In this document: piece after piece, positions 15,416-23,941 of the stretch
Position numbering within the stretch: the first letter of the stretch is position 1
How the letters are laid out: each line of letters opens with the position of its first letter
DNA from: Pseudomonadota bacterium
Lineage (GTDB): Bacteria; Oederibacteriota; Muellerivitia; Muellerivitales; Muellerivitaceae
NCBI GenBank assembly: GCA_021324075.1
Contig: JAJPJW010000026.1
Coordinates: 1 to 34,585 of the forward strand
DNA length: 34,585 nucleotides
Reading direction: 5' to 3'
Program-made: the position numbers and the translations under genes
The notes under the pieces: model-generated
The model's input: only the letters and a program-made list of their open reading frames with translations
The model's database searches: none
What the model was told of the DNA's origin: nothing

Positions 15416-17236
15416 TTAAAGTTGCCGCCGCAGGTTTTCCCACTGGTTGCGGTCCACCAGTTCCACGTTGGAAAAGCGGGCCAGGGCGCGGGCTTCCATC
15501 GCAAAATCGGCGGTCACCATCAACAATCCCCGGTGGCAAAATTCAGCCTTCATGATATGGCCCATCTCGCTCACCAGTTCGGCCGGCACCCTTTCCTCCG
15601 GCGGATACTGCCTGGCCATGACGGCGTACTTGCCGCCGGTAATGGGATGGGGGAACTCGGCCACCGCCACCACCGCCCCGCCCGGGATACGGCGGGTCTT
15701 TTCCACGCGGAAACCCAAGCACTTCAAAAAGAGGTCCGTTTCCTTTTCAAAATCCATGAGCGACATGCGGCTTAAGTCGGCGACCACGCCCTTCTCATCC
15801 ACAACCCGGAAGGTCCACCGGCCGTCATAGGCCGGACCTTCCATCAGTTCGGTTAGTTTCAAGCCGTCCACCAGGTCCACAGCCATGGTCCGGGAAATGT
15901 TCCTGGCTTCCTCGGTGAACCGCCCCGTCACGATATAGATGCCGCGTTTGCAGCCCTCCTCACGGGTCACTTCATCCAATTCCCGGATCAAATCCGCGTG
16001 GACAGGTGCGGTTTCTGGGTATTGCCGGGCCAGCACCAGGAAACTCCCCCCGACGACCGGATGTTGGAAGTCCACTTGGATCTGCAGGGTCCCGCCGGGC
16101 ACCTTCTTGATTTTCCTCACGTCAAAATTCATCTTCGCCAGGACCCCCACGGCCAGGTCCTGGAACTGGGCCAGGGGCAGGGAGCTCAGTTCCTTCCCCC
16201 GAAGGGTCTCCTGGATCACCTGGGGTTCTTCCACGGCCTTGGGCTTTTCCCAGCCTTCGTCCACCTTTTCCTTGGCGGTTTCATACCGGATGTTGATCTT
16301 GGGGGCATTTTCCTTGATGCGCTCGATGACCCTGGCGCCCTTGCTTTCCTCTTGGGGTATGGGCTGGGTCTCCATGCCGTCGTTGTAACGAAGGTCGAAG
16401 GAAGTCAGGGCCTTAAAGGGCGGCAGCTGGTTTTTCTGGGTGTGCTCAAAGACTTCCCTCTGGGCTTTGACGCTCAAAACCGTGCCGTCGTAGTATTTGG
16501 CCTTGCCGCTGATGAAGCTCATCATGGCGTCGGCGATCACATGGGGGATGTTCTCCGAAAGGAAAAAGGCCCTTTCGAGGACATGGAGCGTGTCGGTGAA
16601 AAGGGCCTCCCGGAACGTCCGGTAGTTGCTGTCCAGCTCCTTCATGTACTTTTGTTTCATCATGTCGGCGGCGTAGTCCTCCTTGGAATCCTTGGGGGCC
16701 CTGCCGATCAGCGCGCTCTCCCCGGTCGAAAAACGCCGGACTTGGAACCGGATCCGGGGGACCATATCCACCACATGGACGGACTTTACCTCGATCTCGG
16801 GATATTTTTCCGAGAGGTAGAACCGGAAAATTTCCTCAAAATTTCCCATGGCGCCCTTGCGCAGGTGGTTACGTTTTTCCTCTATCTTGTGCCGGTCCAT
16901 CCTTTGGCGGTGCTGCGCTTCCGCTTTCTGGGCGCTGGTCCGCCGCATGAATTGGAAGATAAGGGCCAGGAGCATAAGGGTGCCGAAGATGGCGATTCCC
17001 GTCGCCTCAGCCGGGTTTTGTTGGCAGTAATCCCAAAGGCTTTGGAAGGAAGTATGGATCAGCCCATAAATAAAGCTGTTGAAGAGGATGACCAGCAGGA
17101 AAATCACGAGGAAGGCCGCGGCCACACCGCCCGTATTGGCCTCGTCATCCGTGTGACCCTGCTGGAGGAGGTGGGCCTTCACTTGCTTCGCGCCGGGGAT
17201 TCGGAGGAAACGTTCGACCCATAAGGGTGAGAGCAT
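15416..17236 (-). CDS. Membrane-anchored protein with two tandem degenerate Mrr-like (restriction-endonuclease fold) repeats
   Basis: This 606-residue protein has two N-terminal membrane spans (about 39-60 and 77-97) and a basic helix (about 100-130). A middle region (about 130-330) contains no motif I recognise. Two ungapped 114-residue repeats lie at about 355-468 and 493-606. By hand alignment they share about 40 identical positions, including PGG, HP, GG, ARQYP, the C-x-RG motif, VT, EAR and LVD. The pattern of a core strand, RQYP, then RG-x-x-x-VT and LVD, resembles Mrr_cat domains (QCKRY, G-I-x-VTT, LIDG). However, the catalytic Asp of GG-x-D is not in place and the Q-x-K lysine is Arg. 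ATG 17236 is used; an in-frame TTG lies 12 bases upstream. The role is unknown. Confidence 0.8.
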   Translation of the reverse strand: MLSPLWVERFLRIPGAKQVKAHLLQQGHTDDEANTGGVAAAFLVIFLLVILFNSFIYGLIHTSFQSLWDYCQQNPAEATGIAIFGTLMLLALIFQFMRRTSAQKAEAQHRQRMDRHKIEEKRNHLRKGAMGNFEEIFRFYLSEKYPEIEVKSVHVVDMVPRIRFQVRRFSTGESALIGRAPKDSKEDYAADMMKQKYMKELDSNYRTFREALFTDTLHVLERAFFLSENIPHVIADAMMSFISGKAKYYDGTVLSVKAQREVFEHTQKNQLPPFKALTSFDLRYNDGMETQPIPQEESKGARVIERIKENAPKINIRYETAKEKVDEGWEKPKAVEEPQVIQETLRGKELSSLPLAQFQDLAVGVLAKMNFDVRKIKKVPGGTLQIQVDFQHPVVGGSFLVLARQYPETAPVHADLIRELDEVTREEGCKRGIYIVTGRFTEEARNISRTMAVDLVDGLKLTELMEGPAYDGRWTFRVVDEKGVVADLSRMSLMDFEKETDLFLKCLGFRVEKTRRIPGGAVVAVAEFPHPITGGKYAVMARQYPPEERVPAELVSEMGHIMKAEFCHRGLLMVTADFAMEARALARFSNVELVDRNQWENLRRQL

Positions 17237-17249
17237 GGAAATATCCAAT

Positions 17250-17278
17250 TTGGAATTAAGTCTTCTTCATGTTAAAGT
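17250..17278 (+). promoter_or_regulatory. Candidate sigma-70-type promoter of mazG
   Basis: TTGGAA (17250-17255) and TAAAGT (17273-17278) are spaced by 17 bases. They would start transcription near 17285, leaving a short leader that contains the GGAGG used by mazG. The site lies in the gap between two divergent genes. Each hexamer matches consensus at four of six positions. Confidence 0.45.
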
Positions 17279-17300
17279 CCCCCCATTCCGGAGGCAAGCT

Positions 17301-17978
17301 TTGGATTACATGGTTCGGCTGGAAAAATTGATGACCCGCTTGAGGTCGAAAAACGGCTGTCCTTGGGACAAGCGCCAGACCCATAAGAGCCTCAAACCCT
17401 ACCTCTTGGAGGAAGCCCACGAAACCCTGGAAGCCATCGACAGCGGCAACCCCGGATCATTGGAGGAGGAGTTGGGGGACCTCCTGCTCCAGGTCGTTTT
17501 TCACGCCCAATTGGCCAAGGAAAAAGGCCGTTTCAACCTGCAGGACGTGGCAAAAGGCATCGGCGACAAGCTCGTCCGCCGCCATCCCCATGTCTTCGGG
17601 AAGTCGAGCCGCCGGATCGCCGACATCAACCGCAAATGGGAGGAGCTCAAGCGCCAGGAGAAACCCGAGCGCAAGTCCGCCTTGGACGGCCTTCCCAAGT
17701 CCCTGCCCGCCCTGCTCCGGGCCCAGCGCATGCACGAAAAGGTTTTCAAGCAGGAAAAGTCCCGGGAGGACAAGGCATTGGAACGGGCCCTGGACAAGGC
17801 CTGGAAAAACTTTTTAAAAAATAAAAAAGGCGGGAAGGCGCAAAAAGAGCGGTCCGCCGGCCAATTCTTGTTGGCCTTTTCCCAGTATTCCCAGGCGGCG
17901 GGCATCCATGCCGAAATGGCGCTTCGTGCCGCTTCTGACAAATACGAGAAAAACTTCAGGCTTTCCGAACGGCGCTAG
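17301..17978 (+). CDS. mazG: Nucleoside triphosphate pyrophosphohydrolase MazG
   Basis: MazG hydrolyses (d)NTPs to monophosphates and pyrophosphate, cleaning aberrant nucleotides. The 225-residue protein shows the family opening RLRSKNGCPWDKRQTHKSLKPY and the metal-binding EEAHETLEAI and EEELGDLLLQVVFHA helices. DVAKGIGDKLVRRHPHVF and a RKWEELKRQEK segment follow. I chose TTG 17301 because GGAGG lies six bases before it and the divergent gene leaves no promoter room for the in-frame ATG at 17235, which remains possible. The C-terminal half is more lysine-rich than usual (KNFLKNKKGGKAQKE). It converges with the phosphatase gene 1 bp away. Confidence 0.93.
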   Translation: MDYMVRLEKLMTRLRSKNGCPWDKRQTHKSLKPYLLEEAHETLEAIDSGNPGSLEEELGDLLLQVVFHAQLAKEKGRFNLQDVAKGIGDKLVRRHPHVFGKSSRRIADINRKWEELKRQEKPERKSALDGLPKSLPALLRAQRMHEKVFKQEKSREDKALERALDKAWKNFLKNKKGGKAQKERSAGQFLLAFSQYSQAAGIHAEMALRAASDKYEKNFRLSERR

Positions 17979-17979
17979 G

Positions 17980-18648
17980 TCAGGACTGTTTGGTTTGGTA
18001 AAGAATCCGGTGGGGCAACTGCATGGCCGTGAGATAGTTGCCGTAAACACAACCCGTGTCCAGGTCGATACGGTCACGGGTCAAGTCCACCGTTTCCACC
18101 GGCGTGTGGCCGTAAATGACCAGCTTGGGCGTTGGGCGCGGGTCCTGGATGAATTTCCGGCGGATCCAAAGCAAATCGTCGGGCTGCTGGGCGTTGAGGG
18201 GCCGGTCGAGGTTGATACCAGCGTGGCAGAAGTAATAGTCGGGCGTCTCATAGGTGTAAGGCAGGGCGTTCAGGAATTCCACGTGGGTGTGGGGGATGTA
18301 GGATTGAAGAAGAATATGGGCGCCTTCCCCACGCACTTCGTCCATCTTTTCCTTAGGCACGTAGGACTGAAGGGTCTGGTGCCCGCCGTTTAAAAGCCAA
18401 TTGGCCGCCGCCAGGGGGTTGGGCGTCCCCAGCCATTCGAGCATCATCTGCTCATGGTTGCCCCTAAGAAATTGCCAGTTGGGCTTGCGGATTTCCAGCA
18501 GGTAGTCCAGCACACCTTTGCTGTCGGGCCCCCGGTCGATGTAATCCCCCAGGAACACCACCTCATCTTCGTCCTTGAGGGGCAGTTTGGCCATCAAGTC
18601 CTTCAAGGCCTTCAAACAGCCGTGGATGTCGCCGATCGCGTAAATCAC
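17980..18648 (-). CDS. Serine/threonine-type metallophosphoesterase (PrpA/ApaH-like)
   Basis: This 222-residue protein has all phosphoprotein-phosphatase motifs: GDIHGC (residues 6-11), GDYIDRGPDS (34-43), GNHE (63-66), a CHAGINLDRP histidine and YGHTPVETV near the end. These ligate two metal ions. Relatives dephosphorylate proteins or hydrolyse diadenosine tetraphosphate; the sequence alone does not decide between them, though the length favours the bacterial Ser/Thr phosphatase group. The start is GTG 18648 with GGGAG eight bases upstream. It follows the MFS gene by 29 bp, so the two may be co-transcribed. Confidence 0.9.
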   Translation of the reverse strand: MIYAIGDIHGCLKALKDLMAKLPLKDEDEVVFLGDYIDRGPDSKGVLDYLLEIRKPNWQFLRGNHEQMMLEWLGTPNPLAAANWLLNGGHQTLQSYVPKEKMDEVRGEGAHILLQSYIPHTHVEFLNALPYTYETPDYYFCHAGINLDRPLNAQQPDDLLWIRRKFIQDPRPTPKLVIYGHTPVETVDLTRDRIDLDTGCVYGNYLTAMQLPHRILYQTKQS

Positions 18649-18677
18649 TCGAATTTCTCCCGCGGGTTTCGCATAGT

Positions 18678-19955
18678 TTACGCTTTTTTCACCCGGCCCG
18701 CATGGATTTCCCCCACCTTATTTTTGGGAAGGACCAGGAAAACGGACAAGGGGGCGGCGCCCAAAACCAGGATGGCCAGCCTGAATCCCATATCGCCGAA
18801 ATAAGATTGACCCGCCAGGAAAAACACCACTCCCAAGATCCGTCCCATGGCCAAGGGGACCTCGCGGGCGGCCAGGTATTCCATCTTCCGCTTCCCCGCC
18901 TCTTTGGCTTTTTCCAACACCGTGAAGGAAAAGGCCCCATAAACGATCTGGATCCAGGTGGACCCCACTGCGGCCAGGCAGGCATAGGCCAGGAGGGAGA
19001 AATAATTGATTCGAATGAAGAATCCAACCGAGGCCAGGCTGATCAGCAGGGCGGAAACCCAGAGTCCCCTCCACCGGTTTTCCGCGGTAGCCCAAAGGGA
19101 AAGGGCGTAGGAAGTCAGGAGCCCCAAGAGGTTCACAAATGTCGCGTAACCGCCGACCACTGCCTCGTTTTTGGAGACCTCGTAGGTCAAAAGCCCGCCC
19201 AGGAACCAAAAAAGCCCGCCCCGCAACCCGAAAAGGAACTGGACCACCATCAGCCGGTTCCAATTGCCGTTATTTTTGAAGGTCAACACCCGCCAAAAGT
19301 AGAATCCTTTGTGGGTGGGCTTGGCCTTGAACTGGAGGCTTTTGTAAACAAGAAGGAGGTAAATCGCCAGGGCAATGGTGAAGACCACGTAATAACCTGA
19401 CAGGGACCCGTTCCCTGCCCCGAAGGCCGTGATCAACCAGCCGGAAATTTGCGGGGCCAGGATACAAAGGACAGAGGTGAAAAAAGTCGTGAGGGAGAGG
19501 AAGTAATCCCGCGTTTTTTCCGTGGTCATATCCAGCGTCAGGGAATGTTCGCCAAGGAAATAAAACCCGATCCCCAGGCCCGCCATGCACCCCAAAAGGC
19601 AGGGATGCCGGGAGGCGTCCGCCCGAAGGACCAGGGTCGTTGCGAAAACCAGGGCGCTGAAGACGAAACCTAACTGGTAGGAGAGCAGGTTGCCGAATTT
19701 TTTCGACAGGTGGCCGCCGACCCAAAAGGCCGGGGCGATGATCGTGAATTGGGCCAGGTAAAAATAGCTGGGGATCCGGTAATCCTCCGTGGACTTGAAG
19801 AGGAAAACGGTCATGAAAACGTTCGAGAGGGCGTAATTGAAGTCATAAAGGCTGAACATCCAGGCCAGTGTCTTTTCACGGTTGGAAAGGGGGCGCCTCA
19901 CCCCCAGGTAGTTATGCAGGAAGCGGTAAACATAGGAAAAAAACAGGTCGAACAT
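18678..19955 (-). CDS. Major facilitator superfamily transporter
   Basis: This 425-residue protein has about 12 membrane spans in two halves with a central cytoplasmic loop (SLQFKAKPTHKGFYFWRVLTF in outline) near residue 210. The first half has a WVGGHLSKKFG loop between spans 2 and 3, the position of the MFS signature loop, and the second half starts at NWNRLMVVQFLFGLRGG. The substrate is unknown. ATG 19955 lies behind a GGGGG run. The gene begins just downstream of the AsmA-gene terminator, so it needs its own promoter or read-through; none is obvious in the 65-bp gap. Confidence 0.85.
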   Translation of the reverse strand: MFDLFFSYVYRFLHNYLGVRRPLSNREKTLAWMFSLYDFNYALSNVFMTVFLFKSTEDYRIPSYFYLAQFTIIAPAFWVGGHLSKKFGNLLSYQLGFVFSALVFATTLVLRADASRHPCLLGCMAGLGIGFYFLGEHSLTLDMTTEKTRDYFLSLTTFFTSVLCILAPQISGWLITAFGAGNGSLSGYYVVFTIALAIYLLLVYKSLQFKAKPTHKGFYFWRVLTFKNNGNWNRLMVVQFLFGLRGGLFWFLGGLLTYEVSKNEAVVGGYATFVNLLGLLTSYALSLWATAENRWRGLWVSALLISLASVGFFIRINYFSLLAYACLAAVGSTWIQIVYGAFSFTVLEKAKEAGKRKMEYLAAREVPLAMGRILGVVFFLAGQSYFGDMGFRLAILVLGAAPLSVFLVLPKNKVGEIHAGRVKKA

Positions 19956-19969
19956 CTTGCCCCCAAAAT

Positions 19970-19997
19970 AAAAAGAGCGGGAATACCTCCCGCTCTT
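19970..19997 (-). terminator. Intrinsic terminator after the AsmA-family gene
   Basis: The minus strand forms a perfect 10-bp stem (AAGAGCGGGA pairing with TCCCGCTCTT) over a 5-base loop, followed by TTTATTTT. It lies 24 bp after the AsmA-family stop. Confidence 0.9.
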
Positions 19998-20020
19998 GGT
20001 CGTTGAACTGCCGATTCCGC

Positions 20021-22345
20021 TTAGTGGAAGAGGCCTTTTAACTGATTCCCGAGGTTCTGGATCACCGGTTGGGCGGCGTTTTGGATCGCCGAACCCGCGT
20101 GTTTCTTGACGTTGTTAATGAGCCGGCCCGAATCCCAGGAATAATGGTTGTCCGAGACCAGACCCGTGAATTTCAAATCGACCGGGACGTTTCCATTGTC
20201 ATCCTCCAAAAAGGCGGGATCTTTCGCCATATCGTTAAAGGGGCTTGGCAAGGCCTGTTTGAGCATGTCCGAATTGATGAAGCCCTTCTTGAGGTCGCAT
20301 TGGATGGACATATCCGGCGAATAGGCCATCTGCACCACGTTGATGCCGCCCGTCTCGCGGATGGCGCCCACCTTTCCCGCCGCATTAGCCGTATAGGAGA
20401 AGACTCTGTTTTTCATGCCCAGGTTGCCTTCGATCTTGTCGAAACCCATTTCGTCGCTGGAGTCCTTGAGATAGCCGTTGATGGTCTTGATGGCTCCTCC
20501 TTTGACCTTGGCACCCAGGATGTTGTAGTTTCCAGATCCTACCTGGCTTGCCATCATCGCGTCGCCCGAAAATTCCTTGCCCGATCCCGCGTAAACCAGG
20601 TTCATGGTGCCGTAGAGCATATCCTTGTACTTGGTGTAGTCCTTCGTGGTGACATAGGCGTCGATGCTGGCATCCACGGCCTTCTGGGCGTTCACGTTCG
20701 ACAGTCGGAAACCGTAACTATAGGCGTAGGTGCCGCCGTTGAAGGTGACCCCCATCACTCCCGTACCATCGAAGGCCTTGAAGGTGATACCGGGAACCTT
20801 GACGACGTTGTTGGCGCAATTGATATTGCCATTCATCGACTCTAAATAAGGTTCTTGCGGCAGGGTGATACCCACATTCTTAAGGGTGATCTGCCCATTC
20901 ACGAGGAACGGCAGGGTTTTTGTTTTGGCTGAAACAAAGGAAAGGTCCAGGGTCCCTTCACCCTCCACCGTGGTATTTTTCATCTTGGGCAGCATGCCCG
21001 GCAGGCCCTTGAACGGCAGGGACTTGGAGTGCACCTGGCAGGACCAGGAGGTACCGGCGTAGTGGAAGGCCCCCGTCACCGCCCAGTCGGCGTAAACCAC
21101 CTTGAAGGAGGGGACGTCGTAAACGCCCTGCTTCACCTTGTTGACGGTCTTGAAGTCGATCGTGCAGGTGGTCTTGTTGGTTTTGACGAAGAGGTCCTTG
21201 TATTTGATGCCCAACCCCGTGCCGTCAGCCGTACCCGACAACTCCAGGCCGTTGTCGAGACTGCCGCCCAAATGGAAGTCCACCTTGGCGGGTCCATCCA
21301 GGGAAAGCCCCTGCGGCATGGAGGAAAGCGAATGGGGCACCAGACCCAGGAACTTCAGAATGTCCAGGCTGGCTTCCCCATCCATATTGGGGGTGAAGTT
21401 CGTGGAAAGGTCCGAAGCGTCGCCCGTGAACTTGAAGCCGTTGCCGCTGATATCCCCGGTTAAATCCAGCCCTTTGATAGCCATGCCCGAAAGGAAGAAG
21501 CGCAGGGAACCCGTAATATCCAGCTTGCAGTTCAAGCCACCTGAGCTTAAGGGACTGTCCAGGGTGAAGGTGGTCTTTCCGCCCACCATGGAGATGTTTT
21601 TAACCTTTAAGTTTAAGTCGCTGGCCGTTGACTTTTGCGCGGGTGAAACCGTTTCGTCCAAATACTCCAGTTTCCCATGGATGATATTGAGGCTATCCAC
21701 TGAAACATTAGGCGCTTTCGAGGAAGAACTTGCCTTGGTGGAAGGGGCCGTATCGGCCCAGGCCGAATCAATAAAGAAGGAGGCATAGGGCTGTTGGCTC
21801 CCTTCCGGAACCGGCAGGGACGCATGCTTCTTTTTCTTCTTGGATTTCGTTTTGGCCTTCGATTTCGACTTGGGGGAAGCTTTAGGCGCGGGTGCCGGGG
21901 CGGATGCGGCTTGGGCCTGGGTATTCCCCGTCATGTCGCTGAAATTGAATTGGTTGGGGTTGCGGTGTTCCACCAGGATATCGGGGTTGTTCAGGCGGAT
22001 TTCCCCCAGTGAAACCTGGCCCCACAAGAGGGGAAAAAGATGGTAGGAAATGGAAATATCCTTTGCGGCCACCAGGGGGCGGCTGTCCCAGCCCGCCCGG
22101 TTGGCAACCACCAGGTTCTTGACGGCAAAGCCGCTCAAGACATTGAAGCGCACATCCCCGATGGAGACCTTATGGTGGAGCGCCGTCGTGAGTTTGTCCG
22201 TGGCCAGGGCCTTTAATTTGGCGGGCGGCAGGACAATGGGAATGATGATGGCTGCGGCAATGAGCAGAAGGACAAAAGCCCCGGCGAATAGGCCCACGGC
22301 CCAGAGGATAAGCTTCACGAATTTGTTCATCGGTTGCTTGGCCAT
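20021..22345 (-). CDS. AsmA-family envelope protein
   Basis: This 774-residue protein has one N-terminal membrane span (about residues 8-35) and a long periplasmic part. The AsmA opening is clear: LATDKLTTALHHKVSIGDVRF, then SGFAVKNLVVANRAGW and DISISYHLFPLLWGQVSLGEIRLNNPDI. Beta-rich repeats continue to the C-terminus. A lysine-rich tract (KSKAKTKSKKKKKH) and alanine/proline stretch interrupt the domain near residue 160. AsmA-like proteins bridge the inner and outer membranes and move phospholipid in E. coli relatives; that role is inferred here. ATG 22345 is preferred because GGGAGGG lies seven bases upstream, though the frame is open 75 bases further. Confidence 0.87.
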   Translation of the reverse strand: MAKQPMNKFVKLILWAVGLFAGAFVLLLIAAAIIIPIVLPPAKLKALATDKLTTALHHKVSIGDVRFNVLSGFAVKNLVVANRAGWDSRPLVAAKDISISYHLFPLLWGQVSLGEIRLNNPDILVEHRNPNQFNFSDMTGNTQAQAASAPAPAPKASPKSKSKAKTKSKKKKKHASLPVPEGSQQPYASFFIDSAWADTAPSTKASSSSKAPNVSVDSLNIIHGKLEYLDETVSPAQKSTASDLNLKVKNISMVGGKTTFTLDSPLSSGGLNCKLDITGSLRFFLSGMAIKGLDLTGDISGNGFKFTGDASDLSTNFTPNMDGEASLDILKFLGLVPHSLSSMPQGLSLDGPAKVDFHLGGSLDNGLELSGTADGTGLGIKYKDLFVKTNKTTCTIDFKTVNKVKQGVYDVPSFKVVYADWAVTGAFHYAGTSWSCQVHSKSLPFKGLPGMLPKMKNTTVEGEGTLDLSFVSAKTKTLPFLVNGQITLKNVGITLPQEPYLESMNGNINCANNVVKVPGITFKAFDGTGVMGVTFNGGTYAYSYGFRLSNVNAQKAVDASIDAYVTTKDYTKYKDMLYGTMNLVYAGSGKEFSGDAMMASQVGSGNYNILGAKVKGGAIKTINGYLKDSSDEMGFDKIEGNLGMKNRVFSYTANAAGKVGAIRETGGINVVQMAYSPDMSIQCDLKKGFINSDMLKQALPSPFNDMAKDPAFLEDDNGNVPVDLKFTGLVSDNHYSWDSGRLINNVKKHAGSAIQNAAQPVIQNLGNQLKGLFH

Positions 22346-22420
22346 TGAGGGACCCTCCCTGGAGAATGGCCCCATTGTATTCAAATCACGGCCGGATTTG
22401 AAAGAATAGCAGGGCTCCAA

Positions 22421-22450
22421 AATAAAAAAGGGCGCGGAGACCGCGCCCTT
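22421..22450 (-). terminator. Intrinsic terminator after recA
   Basis: The minus strand has a 10-bp perfect stem, AAGGGCGCGG with CCGCGCCCTT, over a 3-base loop. The T-run that follows is interrupted by one A. It lies 24 bp after the recA stop and makes recA monocistronic. Confidence 0.92.
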
Positions 22451-22474
22451 TACGGAATCTTTGCGGGAAGTGAC

Positions 22475-23659
22475 TTATTTCTTCAAGGCCACCTTGGCCT
22501 TTTCCGTCGGTACAAAACCGCTTTCTTTCTTGACCGGAGCCGGGACCACCGAAACAGCCGGTACGACCGTTTTAAACTCCGCTTTGGTTTCGGTTTTCGC
22601 CTCGACCTTGGGGGTCTCCTTCATCTTGTCGACAGCCGGAGCTTCCTTCCCTTTTTCGGGCGCTGGGGCGGGAAGCAAGCCCGCCTTTTCCTTGATCTTC
22701 TTTTCGATCTGCGCGTACATTTCCGGGTGCTCCTTGAGGAAAGTCTTTGCGGCGTCGCGGCCCTGCCCGATCTTGGTCTCGCCGTAGCTCAACCAAGTGC
22801 CGCTTTTGTCGATGATGTTCATTTCCACGCCCACGTCGATGAGGGAGCCTTCCTTGGAGATGCCGTCCCCGAAGATAATGTCGAAGAGGCCTTCCCGGAA
22901 AGGCTGGGCGGTCTTGTTTTTGACCACCTTGGTCCTCACCTTATTGCCGATGTTCTGGTCGCCGCTCTTGATGGCTTCAATCCGCCGCACGTCCAGGCGC
23001 ATGGAGGCGTAAAACTTCAGGGCCCGGCCGCCAGGAGTGGTTTCGGGATTGCCGAACATGACCCCGATCTTCTCGCGGATTTGGTTGATGAAGATGGCGC
23101 AGGTATTGGACTTGGAGAGGAGGGCCGTCAACTTGCGCAGGGCCTGGCTCATCAGGCGGGCCTGGAGCCCCACGTGGGCGTCGCCCATTTCCCCCTCCAA
23201 TTCGGCCCGGGGCGCCAATGCGGCCACCGAGTCCACGACGAGGACATCAATGGCACCGGAACGGATAAGGGTATCGGCGATCTGCAGGGCCTCTTCGGCC
23301 GAATCGGGCTGGGAAATCAGTAATTCGTCCACGTTGACGCCCAGTTTTTTGGCGTAAACCGGGTCCATGGCGTGTTCCGCGTCGATAAAGACGGCGGTCC
23401 CCCCGGCTTTTTGGCACTCGGCCACGATATGGAGGGTGAGGGTGGTTTTACCCGAGGATTCAGGCCCGAAAATCTCGACGATGCGGCCCCGGGGTACCCC
23501 CCCGATGCCGGTGGCAATGTCGAGGGATATGGCCCCCGTGGAAATGGCTTTGACGTCCTGGGCTTTGGCCTCACCGAGGCGCATGATGGCCCCTTTGCCG
23601 TGTTCTTTCTCAACCTGGAGGATCGCGTTGTCCAGTGCCTTTTGCTTCTCAGTCGCCAT
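22475..23659 (-). CDS. recA: Recombinase RecA
   Basis: RecA forms filaments on single-stranded DNA, catalyses strand exchange and triggers LexA cleavage. The 394-residue protein has Walker A GPESSGKT at 65-72, the [13 protein letters not shown] and [10 protein letters not shown] segments, loop L1 ([20 protein letters not shown] in outline) and loop L2 ([20 protein letters not shown] in outline). The C-terminal tail (about 330-394) is long and Ala/Pro/Lys-rich, ending KVALKK, instead of the usual short acidic tail. ATG 23659 has AAGGA just upstream. The gene has its own promoter and terminator. It is not adjacent to cinA or a recX gene. Confidence 0.98.
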   Translation of the reverse strand: MATEKQKALDNAILQVEKEHGKGAIMRLGEAKAQDVKAISTGAISLDIATGIGGVPRGRIVEIFGPESSGKTTLTLHIVAECQKAGGTAVFIDAEHAMDPVYAKKLGVNVDELLISQPDSAEEALQIADTLIRSGAIDVLVVDSVAALAPRAELEGEMGDAHVGLQARLMSQALRKLTALLSKSNTCAIFINQIREKIGVMFGNPETTPGGRALKFYASMRLDVRRIEAIKSGDQNIGNKVRTKVVKNKTAQPFREGLFDIIFGDGISKEGSLIDVGVEMNIIDKSGTWLSYGETKIGQGRDAAKTFLKEHPEMYAQIEKKIKEKAGLLPAPAPEKGKEAPAVDKMKETPKVEAKTETKAEFKTVVPAVSVVPAPVKKESGFVPTEKAKVALKK

Positions 23660-23773
23660 TTCCTTCTTCTCCTTATTCTGGCCCGTTAAGACGGGATTTA
23701 TATGTTTTTTATGGTTTTTCGGCTGTCACCTTCCCCTTTGGGAAGGCGGGGTAGGAAATGTCCTACGCGGAAT

Positions 23774-23802
23774 ATCCTAAAAGCCCCTTTTGCCGGAGTC
23801 AA
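23774..23802 (-). promoter_or_regulatory. recA promoter
   Basis: On the minus strand TTGACT (-35, 23797-23802) and TAGGAT (-10, 23774-23779) are spaced by exactly 17 bases, predicting a start near 23767 and a leader of about 108 bases before recA. This is the best sigma-70-type promoter in the window. Confidence 0.75.
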
Positions 23803-23808
23803 GAAAAA

Positions 23809-23826
23809 AGTATACAGCCGTATACT
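23809..23826. promoter_or_regulatory. Perfect dyad upstream of the recA -35, candidate SOS/LexA operator
   Basis: AGTATACAGCCGTATACT is two 7-bp arms around a 4-base spacer. It lies six bases upstream of the recA -35 and between recA and the divergent 43-residue gene. It has the size and position of a LexA site. It does not match the E. coli CTGT-N8-ACAG or the Bacillus GAAC-N4-GTTC consensus, so it may be a lineage-specific box. No lexA gene is in the window. Confidence 0.5.
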
Positions 23827-23941
23827 ATTTTATCAAGAGGGGAAAAAGATCCATTCAGGCCCCTGGCATCGGTTATGCAAGTTGAACTATTAGGGGACTT
23901 CACCCGTCTGAATAAGTGAAGCCGCCCATAAGGTAAGAACC

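Larger units (their letters stand above)
23660..23941. other. recA leader and divergent intergenic region
   Basis: This 282-bp gap holds the recA promoter and dyad (listed separately) and two hairpins that fall at the start of or inside the recA leader: GTAGGA/TCCTAC around AATG (23751-23766) and CCTTCCC/GGGAAGG around CTTT (23729-23746). Another dyad, CTTCAC/GTGAAG, lies at 23898-23921 before the small plus-strand gene. I see no further gene. Confidence 0.6.

Noticed and set aside
14858-15775. Plus-strand frame with a Val/Phe/Leu-rich product resembling a membrane protein
   Set aside because: The hydrophobic run is the antisense of the Asp/Glu codons (GAC/GAA read as GTC/TTC). The minus frame has AGGAGG and a terminator.
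15998-17224. Long plus-strand open frame opposite the tandem-repeat gene
   Set aside because: Its Gly/Leu/His-rich translation mirrors the sense codons; the minus frame has membrane spans and an internal repeat.
23797-23826. Canonical E. coli SOS box at recA
   Set aside because: CTGT-N8-ACAG is not satisfied; only a different perfect dyad is present, reported as such.
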